From Ochotona curzoniae (lineage: Eukaryota; Chordata; Mammalia; Lagomorpha; Ochotonidae), in NCBI RefSeq assembly GCF_017591425.1, contig NW_024465777.1, forward strand, positions 682,001 through 746,000: DNA of 64,000 nucleotides. Direction: 5' to 3'. Positions 36,862 to 45,700 of the stretch are shown in pieces. Positions within the stretch are counted from its first letter, which is position 1. The number at the start of each line of letters is the position of its first letter. Below the pieces are notes generated by a model. It was not told the origin of the DNA and ran no database searches. It saw only the letters and a program-made list of their open reading frames with translations. Made by a program: the position numbers and the translations under genes.

Positions 36862-37229
36862 CGTCTCAGTAAGACTTTCTCACCTTCCTGTATAAGTCCT
36901 CTGAATTTATCAGTGCCATCTGTCAGGTAAGACTTAATCAACATACAGAACCCGACTGTTTCTGGAGGGAGGGGTTCCTGCTGTTCTGCCTTAGATAAGT
37001 CTTTGCCTAAGTGCTTCTATTGTGGCAGGATCAAAAGGCCCTCTTCCACAAACCACGGGGCAAGCCTCTGCACAGTTTGAAAAAATGACAGTACTGTCAG
37101 CAGTTTCTGCAATAAAGGCTGCATGAGCGCTGAATAAGTTAAATTGCCCATATTTCTAACACCTTTGCTCGTCGCTAACCCACGAACTTGACTCGTCGCT
37201 AAACCACAACTTGACGTGCACGTCCCCAC
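36862..37229 (-). pseudogene. gag matrix fragment
   Basis: A start at 37229 opens MG, and the frame contains LLQKLL...FFQTVQRLAPWFVEEG, like the matrix domain of betaretroviral Gag. It stops in frame at 37017-37019; a related reading continues in another frame to about 36862, then meets an A tract on the minus strand. Confidence 0.55.
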
Positions 37230-37366
37230 CTAGTGCAGCTTCCTGAGCAAAAGACTCAGTTGTAAATTAATTCCTGCTGTAAGTGGCTCCCTGAGCGATC
37301 TGTTCAGCTACTTATCTTCCTGGTGCTCACCAGCTGATTTCTATCTGAGTCACAGCGCCAGTTATT

Positions 37367-37670
37367 GGGGTCTCCCATCCCGTGGAAGAAATCACCCGAC
37401 ACTGGAGAGCGTCTCAGAGGCGCTTTATTCAGACCTTCCGTTAAAACCGTTATGTCCGTAAATTCTGTTACACAGAAGCCCCTCCCCGCCAAAAGCCCCT
37501 GGCTTATATATCAATCCTATCCAATCAGCTTAAAGATCACAAAGGCATGCCAATCAGGGCAAAGGGCCAATCACAGGGCAGGACATTTTCAGTGCCCCCA
37601 ACAGGGGAGGGGATTTGGGGATAGGGCAGGGGAAATTCCCAGATTTGGTCTTGTCCCAGCTGGCCATTGC
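37367..37670 (-). mobile_element. 5' LTR of the provirus (distal end uncertain)
   Basis: The minus strand carries TATATAA (37504-37510), ATTGG boxes upstream and AATAAA (37424-37429), the U3-R-U5 order of an LTR. It ends near 37367 (GACCCCA), five bases before TGGCGCTGTGACTC at about 37348-37361, a degraded lysine-tRNA-type primer site. The U3 start cannot be fixed. Confidence 0.55.
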
Positions 37671-37674
37671 AGGC

Positions 37675-38350
37675 TGTGGGGTAGTCAGCAGATGGCAGTT
37701 CTCTCTCATTTTTGTGTCTTTACTTCTGTATTTAAAAAAAAAATCCACACCAATCATAATTTTAAAAATAGAGTTTTGAATAAAGTTGACTGGGGTCGCA
37801 TCCAGCCTCTGCCATTTATTAACTATGTAAAATCCAAATAAAGTACTACATTGGTTTGCCTGTTGTAAAATAAAGACTGGCTACAGTGCTTACCTCAAAG
37901 TAATAAAGCAAAGAAGCAAACCAGCTGGAAATCATCCAAGGGATTAAATATTAAGTTTTAGCAAAGTAATTCATTTTTAATTAAGTAAAAAGGTAGGAAT
38001 GCGCAGTAGTAGAGACAGAGAGAATAAAAGAAACAGACGTATTCCATCTGCAGGCTCACTCTCTAATGCCCACAACAGGGGCTTCTCCCTTTGTTTCTCC
38101 CCTTATTGCAGATTCAGAAAAAAATTATATCAGTGTGGAAACAATGGTCTTACCCACTTTCCTGTAACTCTTGACCCTTTGTGCCCTAATCAACTATGTA
38201 AGATTATCAAAATTTAAAAATACATTTAAAAGGCCCACAACAACTCACAGCAACAGCAGTTTGAAAACCATCCCTCACTTAGCCTAACATCAGGAATATA
38301 TTAAAAACAGTTTAAAAAGAACTTCACGTCTCCTTTTACTCTTTATTTTA
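37675..38350. other. Intergenic: SINE piece and LINE 3' end
   Basis: A short minus-strand SINE piece (about 37965-38085) is followed by TTTCTCCCCTTATTGCAG...CACTTTCCTGTA...AACTATGTAAGATTAT (38085-38230). The latter recurs at 40920-41085 and looks like a lagomorph LINE-1 3' end. Nothing else is recognised. Confidence 0.45.
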
Positions 38351-38700
38351 CCAATGTATATTTTTATTTACTTGACAAGCAGAACAACAGATGGACACAC
38401 ACACATACACACATACACACTCACACACACATTGACATGTGGAGAAAATCTTTCCATCTGCTGGTTCACTTCCCAACAGCCTCAATCACCAGGGCTGGGT
38501 CAGGAAACAGCCTGGAATCTAGAGTCCAGTACATCTCCCCGATGGGTGACAGGAGCCCATGTGCTGCTCCCATCACCTGCCTCCCAGTAGCAGCAGCAGG
38601 AGCTGGAGGGGTGTAAAATGGTAGAGACACTAGGGCACTCCCGCACAGGATTTCACAGTCTGAACACAGCCTTAAACCGAGCTGCAAAGCCTGCTCCAGA
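38350..38700 (-). mobile_element. C-type SINE with (CA)-rich segment
   Basis: TTTTATTTACTTGACAAGCAG start, ACACACATACACAC segment and AATCACCAGGGCTGGGTC body. Confidence 0.6.
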
Positions 38701-39390
38701 AACGCTCGCTTAAAATCATCTGAAACTGGTGGAGGAATTAGGGTTTCTTGCTCTTGAGTGGGAATGCTGAATGTGTGTGCTCCTCATTACGAGTAGCTAG
38801 TTCTATTGTTCAAAGTGATGGATGTGCCACTGTTTATTTGGCAATAATTCACCTAAGACCTTGCTTAGCACAGGAATTTTACATTTGACCTGAGGATGTT
38901 TTATTGAAAACTGATTACTCTGAAGAGGAACATAGACATAAGATGTTGAACTGGACATGACATAAGACATGAACTGGACATAAGAGGAGGCTTATTCATA
39001 TTGGTTCTGAACACTTACTGAAATGCAGATTTGGTATTTAGTTGGTCAAAGTGTTTTTTAATCACCTACCTTTTTTCCACTAATACTGCCTCTACTTACC
39101 TCCCTAAGAAGTATTCCTTAGCTGCCATGGGAAAGAGAACTGCTGTTTTTCAAAGAAAACATTTATTTCTCTATTGTGGGAAATGTCCAGTAACTCCATC
39201 CCTGCACAGGACCTGGTCTGGAGTGAGGCTCCAGCCCTCTGTGAATCCATGCAGATGTGGAAAGTGTGTGCAGACCACCCTGGACAAGGCACAGGTTGCT
39301 CTTGGTTGACCACAGCAGCCAATGCCCCAGGATTCTGGGGGAGCTGGGGAGCAATGTGACAGTCACATGTGTGAAGTGGCTCTGAGACAG
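38700..39390. other. Intergenic, no gene recognised
   Basis: No recognised gene or repeat; frames near 39031-39366 on both strands overlap and lack support. Confidence 0.35.
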
Positions 39391-39620
39391 AGAAAATTCA
39401 CCTCTGCTATCTCATTCCCCAGTGGATGCAATGTCTGAGTCTGAGCAGAACAAGGTCAAAATCCAGAATCCTAATCAAGGTCTCCCACATGGGGACCAGG
39501 GCTCTGGTCATTTAAGTCACCACCTGCGGACTCCCAGGTGCACAGCAGCAGGGAGCAGGAGTCAACAACCTGGACTAGAACCCAGGCACTCTGATACTGT
39601 GAGAGGATCGTTCAAAGATT
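39390..39620 (-). mobile_element. C-type SINE, partial
   Basis: CTCATTCCCCAGTGGATGCAATG, GGTCTCCCACATGGGGACC and CTAGAACCCAGGCACTCTGA follow the SINE order on the minus strand. Confidence 0.5.
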
Positions 39621-39644
39621 GTATTGACCTCCAAACTAATCCTG

Positions 39645-39985
39645 CCTCCGATTTTTCATTCTTTATCAATTTTCAATTTGTTTGAAAGACAAAGCAGAAA
39701 AGGGGAAATTAACACAGATATACAGAAATCTCTCATCCCCAAGTCCTCTTTCCAAAAGCCTGTACCACTTGGGATTGTTCAGGTTGAAACTTGGAACCCG
39801 GAACTCTGTCTAGGCGTCTGATATGGGTGGTAGATGATCCAAGCATTTGGATCGTCTTCTGCTACTTCTCCAGGTGTGTTAGGGTGGACCTGGATTGGAA
39901 GTATAGCAGCCTGCAATTGACTAACATATTCAACACTGGTGTCTCAGATGGTATTTGATACTGCTGTAGCCCAGCATCCAACTGG
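39645..39985 (-). mobile_element. C-type SINE
   Basis: TTTCAATTTGTTTGAAAGAC start, GCTACTTCTCCAGGTGTG and GCTGTAGCCCAGCATCC near the head. Confidence 0.55.
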
Positions 39986-39989
39986 AAAA

Positions 39990-40690
39990 AGAAGTTTGTT
40001 TAAAAAAATTATTTTTTTCAGAACATCATTATAATACAACCGTACTATAATTACTGCCATTTGTTTCACTAAGTAAGTGAACTGAGCCATTCATATGACT
40101 TAACAATTTCCATAACCAGAATTTTATTGTAGTGTTTAACATCAACCATGAAAATATAGTTAAATAATTGTATTACATAATAGACCTTTTTATTTATTAG
40201 GTAACCTGGAAAAATAATACATATGAAGAGCAGTTGCACACTGAGGGATAGATCATTATCTGGCCTGCTTTTCTTTGTTTTAGATAATATACAAACAGTG
40301 TTCCTAAAATATAAGATAAGCAACATTTGAATTATTTCAGGTTATATAATTTATTTGTTTTGCTTATCATAGGACCAAAGGGTATGCTCTAGCTTTTATA
40401 ACTCATAAATCAGTAAAGGGCTTTGAGGGTAATTTTAGATTTTAGAATAATGTCTGTGTTTGTTGAGTTCTCCCCAACTAGGCTGCAGCTCCCACTGGTT
40501 TGCGTGAGGACCGAGTATGAAGTGGGTAGGATCGAGGTGGATTACAACACACGCTGGTTCAAGTGGAAGACAGGGCTGGAAACAGAACTGACCCAGCAAC
40601 TGAAACGACCAGCATGTGCATAAGCTGATTGGGGCAGCAGACTGTGCCAGACTCCGTACTGGTGAACTCACACAAGAATCAGGTCTGGGA
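39990..40690. other. Intergenic, no gene recognised
   Basis: AT-rich stretch with no feature I can name, leading into LINE-derived sequence. Confidence 0.35.
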
Positions 40691-41085
40691 TCATCTCAGA
40701 GGAAGTTTCTTTGGACATCCCTCCAACTGAACTACTGATTTCAGAACCCCAACCATGAAGAGACTATGTCAGCCAGTGGATTCTGAATAGATTTCATCAT
40801 GACTGGAATGGCGAGATCGGCAGCAATTTAGACCTGTTGAACTATCAAAACTGCTTGAGCAGGACCCTCGGAGCGTGCCTCACGTAGGGGATCTGGGATG
40901 GGTGGGAGGCTAGGTGGGGCTTTTCCCTTTGTTTCTCCCCTGACCCCACATGTAGGGAAAAAATGATCATATTAGTGTGGAAACAATGGTATTACCCACT
41001 TTCCTGTAGCCCTTGACCCTTTGTACTCTATTCAACTAAGTAAGATTATTATTAAAAAAATAAAAAATAAATAAATTTTTAAAAA
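40690..41085 (+). mobile_element. LINE-1 3' end
   Basis: CATGAAGAGACTATG, TTTCATCATGACTGG, GGATGGGTGGGAGGCTAGG and the TTTTCCCTTTGTTTCTCCCC motif shared with 38085-38230, ending in an A/T-rich tail. Assignment to LINE-1 is from memory of lagomorph 3' ends. Confidence 0.5.
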
Positions 41086-41305
41086 CTCATCGTAGTTTCC
41101 AATTGAACACTTAAAGATTTAGTTATATGCCAAGTAACATTTCAAAAATCCAGCACAAACTTTGACTTCTAGCAGCAAATAATCTATCCCATGTCCCAGA
41201 CATGACCCAAACATCCAGAGCCTATGTTTCTGAGGCCTTTGTTTCCATTTTACGTAGTGTTTTTTGTGATCCAAGTCAAGTACATTTCAGTATTTCAGTT
41301 ATCTT
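41086..41305 (+). repeat. Duplicated 5' flank of CELA3 copy 3
   Basis: Counterpart of 23228-23550 and 58360-58600. It begins directly after the A-rich tail of a LINE 3' end. Confidence 0.6.
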
Positions 41306-41640
41306 AACTTTTTTTTAAAGATTTATTTTTTTATTGGAAAGGCAGATTTGCAGAAAGAGGGAGAGACAGAGAGAAAGATATTCTGTTCGCTGGTTCACTG
41401 CCCAAGTGGCCATAACAGCCAGAGCTGAGCTAATCCAAAACTAGGAACCAGGAGCTTCTTCCAGGTCTCCCACGCAGGTACAGGGTCCCAACCCTTTGGG
41501 CCATCCTCGACTGCTTTTCCAGGCCACAAGCAGGGAACTAGAAGGGGAGTGGACTAGCCAGGACATGAACTGGCACCCACATGCAAGGCATCCAAGCACA
41601 TGCATGGTAAGAATTTAACCACTGAGCCACAGCACTGGGC
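41305..41640 (-). mobile_element. C-type SINE
   Basis: TTTTTTTAAAGATTTATTTTTTT start, GAGAGACAGAGAG, TTCCAGGTCTCCCACGCAGG and CCACAGCACTGGGCCC end; well preserved. Confidence 0.75.
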
Positions 41641-41664
41641 CCTGTCTGAAATTTTTCAAAATTG

Positions 41665-41930
41665 TAAGAGTGGGTATCTAGCATTGTGGATAAGATGTTC
41701 AAAATGCTTGGTTATGAATATAAACTTCTCTCTGCCTGCAGAGGCCACCAGTGCAGGCCTGGGAAGCTGTGATGATGGTTCAAATAATCTTGTTTTTGCC
41801 AAAACCTATGTGGGGGACCTGGATTGAGTTTCTGGTTCCCAGCTCCATCCTCAATCATGCTGTGGAGCAAACCAGTGGATTAATGGATCTGTGTCTCTCA
41901 CTCTGTGTGTGTGTGCGTATGTTTTAATTT
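41665..41930 (+). mobile_element. C-type SINE upstream of copy 3
   Basis: GAGTGGGTATCTAGCATTG head, GGGGACCTGGATTGAG body and CTCTGTGTGTGTGTGCG tail; equivalents lie upstream of copies 2 (23555) and 4 (59260). Confidence 0.6.
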
Positions 41931-41989
41931 CTCTCTCACACTTTTTGTATTTCACATTCTCTACTTCTAACATGAGCAAAGTCAGTATG

Positions 41990-42290
41990 TGTGGACATTT
42001 GGCACAACAGTAAGGATACTTCTTGGGACCCCTGCATCCCATATCAAAGTGCCTGGGTTTGAGTCCCAGCTTTGTTTCTGATCCCAGCTTCCTGTTGATA
42101 CACATTCTGAAAGCAACATGTAATGGAATCAGCACTTGAGAGACCCAGGTGAATCTCCAGACCCTGGGCCTCAGGCAGCTCATCCTCTGCTGTCGCAGGT
42201 ATTTGGAGAATGATTCAATGTACACGACTTTTTTGTCTCAGTCAATCTTTAGCTGTCTCTTTTCTAGTTCTTTAAACCAATCTCTTTTTT
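41990..42290 (+). mobile_element. C-type SINE upstream of copy 3
   Basis: GTGGACATTTGGCACAACAG head and GGGTTTGAGTCCCAGC B-box-like region; equivalent to 23830 and 59565. Confidence 0.65.
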
Positions 42291-42437
42291 GATTTGGATA
42301 CAAATCTTGATCCCATATTAGAGATGGTAAAACTGAGACTCAGAGAAGTAAAGCCATGCGATCAACGTCAAAGGGCTAGGTGGGCCAGGCAGGATACAAG
42401 ATTGGCTCAGAGGGGTGTTCCTTCCTGACCAGGTAGC

Positions 42438-42583
42438 ATGTTCTGATGCCAACTTTTCATGCTGCTCCCCCGTTATCAATTGACCACCTGGTTCCATCTA
42501 TTTAACCTCACAGTGAGGGAACCCTGAGTACTTCCATCGGCTGTCAGTCCTCCATGCGCAGCTGGTGGGGACTGTGGCCTTGG
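42438..42583 (+). promoter_or_regulatory. Conserved proximal promoter block, copy 3
   Basis: Same block: TTCTGATGCCAAC, TTATCAATTGACCACCTGG (E-box), and TGGCCTTGG at 42575-42583 (CCAAGGCCA on the minus strand, NR5A2-like). Confidence 0.5.
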
Positions 42584-42660
42584 ACCATGGGAGATCTGGT
42601 GCTCCACCACATGTTCTGGAGTGGGGCCCAGTCCAGCCCCCTCCATCCCCCTCTGTGTCC

Positions 42661-42667
42661 TATATTA
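42661..42667 (+). promoter_or_regulatory. TATA box of CELA3 copy 3
   Basis: TATATTA, 51 bases before the ATG at 42712, in an aligned promoter shared with the other copies. Confidence 0.8.
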
Positions 42668-42711
42668 GAGGCCAGGTTCCGTTTCTCCTTCCCTTCTTCT
42701 CCAGATCCATA

Positions 42712-45700
42712 ATGATCCGGCTGCTGAGCTCCCTCCTCCTTGTGGCCCTGGGTAAGCCCCCAGCCTGAGTCTTGCTGCCTGTGTGTGTCCTGTGCCAGAA
42801 GTTCTAAAATCTGTTCTCCAACACGGGCCTCACAATCCCAACACCTGCTTCCCTAGAAGAGGTTTCAGGGGCCTGGAGAGGTAGCCTGAAGGCCAAGTCC
42901 TAGCCTTGTATGCCCAGATTCCCATCCAGCTCCTTGCTTGTGACCTGGTAAAGTAATCAAGGACAGCCCAAAGCTTTGGTCCCTATACCCACATGGGAGA
43001 CCCAGAAGAGGCTCTGGGCACCTGGCTTCAGATAGGCACAGCTCCAGCTGTTACAGCAGCTTGAGGAGTGAATCATTGGATGGAAAATCTTCCTCTCATC
43101 TCTTCTGCGCTCTCTCTGTCTGTATCTTTCTAATTAAAAGTAATAATAATAATAAATAGTTAAAAAGAAGGGGTCTTCAGCTTGATGCTGGGGATGAGAA
43201 AGGAGAAAAAACAGGAGGTGGCCCAGCCCAGGAGAAGGACTAGGAGCAGCACCAAGGGCTGTGGAGGGAGTCCTTGGTGGGGCGGTGACAAAGCTGAGTG
43301 GTTAGGGTCAGGTTCTGTACGTAGACTGTATCAGGTAGAACTTCCATTCTGGGCTGAATGATCCAATTCTCCACTCACACTGCTCCAATCCACCTCTACT
43401 GCCTGAGGTTCACCTTTTCCTGGTCTCTCTGCCACATTACATTGCAGCTCAGAGCTTCCTCCTCTGAACAATCGCCCCTTCTGACAACCATGGGACTAGG
43501 GAACATTCAATGAGCACTCTCGCTACTGTAGACTGATGGCTGGGACACTTCCATTTATGATCCCAAGTGCTTTTCATCTCCGCCTCATGACATCACAGTG
43601 CTGAACTTGTCCCGATTTTGTATTAGGGAAAACTGACCCATTGAGAAGTAAAACATGCTCCAAGCACAGGGGATGCAGCTGCACTGTGAACCCAGGCAGT
43701 CTTACTTCACAGCTTCCAATATACTAGAGAATGTTTTTATTATGTATTTTATTTAAGGGTAGAGAAACTGACAGACTGATAGAGAGATTTCCCATGTTTT
43801 ACTTTGCTACTCCTATGTCTGCAATAACCAAGGCTGGGCCAGGCTGAAACTAGAAGTCAGAAAAGTCAGAGGTGGAAGTGGCTCTAAAACTCAAATCATC
43901 ACTGTTGCACCTCCTAGGGAGTCACACAGCCCACCTATGGCACTGTAGGACTGGCACACTCCCCTTTTCCTACTGGGGCCCTCTGGTTGATTAACATATC
44001 TACTGTCCTCTCCAGCCTCAGGCTCTGACCAGCCTTCCTTCAACCCCTCCAGCCGTGTGGTCAATGGTGAGGATGCAGTGCCCTACAGCAAGCCCTGGCA
44101 GGTGAGAATAATACCCAATGACTAACACTGTGGGCTCTGGACACCAAGCACTGGTTGCATGTGTCCGCCCCAGTGGCAACACTACCTACGAGGCACACTT
44201 TTGAGGGTCTGGGAAAAGTCGGAATCGCAACCAGACCCCTTATTGCCAAAAGCTGCTGCATTTATACCCTTCTCTCCACTAATCACTTCTCCACCAGGTG
44301 CTACCTGATAGGCCAGTAGTAATGACATAAACGCAGCGAGGGCATCCACCTATCCCTGTGACTTCCTGTTTACTTGCTGGCGAGACCAACCCCACCTCCT
44401 GGCCCTGGGCCAGCCACCATCCTGTGACGGCCTTTCCTAGTCCTGGGAGCAGCTTCAGCACCCTGCTCGGCACAGTTGCAAAGTCTCCAGCCTTGACCCA
44501 ATAATATAGGAACCCAGACACTGGGTAGAGGCAGAGCAGGGGACTCAGGTCCACTTCCTTGAATCCCACAGCAGGGCTCTGTGGTCTGGAGCACAGAGTA
44601 TGGAGAGTTGGATCAGGGTAGTAGAGGGCAGCACAGAGGGCAAGGCTTGCTCTGCTGTGGAGCACAGTAGTCATTAGCTACATGAGGATACATAAATGTG
44701 AATTTAAAAAGTCAATCATGTCCAAGAGTTATAGAGCCACATGTGGCCAATGGTTCCCATGTTGGGCAGCAGACAGAGAACATGACTACCACCCAGAACA
44801 TTCTCTAGGGTAGGGTCAGCCAGTGTGTTCTGGGAGGGAGCAGAGAGTGAATGCTGCAGCCCTGTCAGCCACATGGCTTCTCCAGCAGTGACTTAGCCCT
44901 GCCATTGCAACAGGAAAGCAGCCAGAGAGCATGTGTGCCTGAGTGAACGGACTGTGTGCAGTCAACATCTGTGTGCACAGACCACAGCCAGCCTGGGGCA
45001 GAGGCTATGCCTTGTCAGCCTTGATCTTCAGGAACATTTGAGATTCTGAATGAGTAGGGAACCACAAGGCAAGAAAACGAGTCAGGGTGATTTGTACTTC
45101 AGAAACTCCGGGAAGTCAGGAAGGGCTAATGTGCAGGAGAATGGGACCTGAGAGAACAGAGGATCTTAGCGACTGTCAGAGGACAGAAGGCTTGGAGATT
45201 CCTTCTGTGCAGAGAATGTTGCGGTGCTCAGGGAAGAGACTGAGCATCCCAGTGATCCCTGAGGAGAAAAGGATAGGACCTCCATGAGCAGGTGTGACTC
45301 TGAAAGGGCTGCTCTTCTCTGTGAACACACTGCACAACCTACAGTTGTGACCCAAACCTCTCAGAATCATCCTTCCTGGGCCTCCAGGTTCTCTTGGAAT
45401 ATAAGGCGAGTGGAGGCTGGTCCTTCACCTGTGGAGGGACCCTCATCGATCGTTGCTGGGTTATGACTGCTGCCCACTGTGTCGTGTGAGTTCTCCTTCT
45501 GCCCCACCCCTGCCCTGTCCTTTATCACGTGTGAGACCCAGGTAGTCTAGAACATGGGTGGTTATGCGTGGTGGCAGTCAAATTCAAGCTGATGTCCCTC
45601 CCTCCCATGGCAGGAGTGGTCGGACATACCGCGTCGTGTTGGGAGAGTACGACCGCTCAGTGACAGAGGGACCTGAGCAGACCATCATTGTGGAAAAGGC

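Larger units (their letters stand above)
35665..37670 (-). mobile_element. Broken betaretrovirus-like provirus
   Basis: Reading on the minus strand: an LTR with TATA, CCAAT and AATAAA, a primer-site-like TGGCGC stretch, a gag matrix fragment, a direct jump to the integrase region of pol, then an env-like fragment. Most of gag, the protease, reverse transcriptase and RNase H are missing, frames are shifted, and no second LTR was found on the env side. It is an old, defective insertion. Confidence 0.7.
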
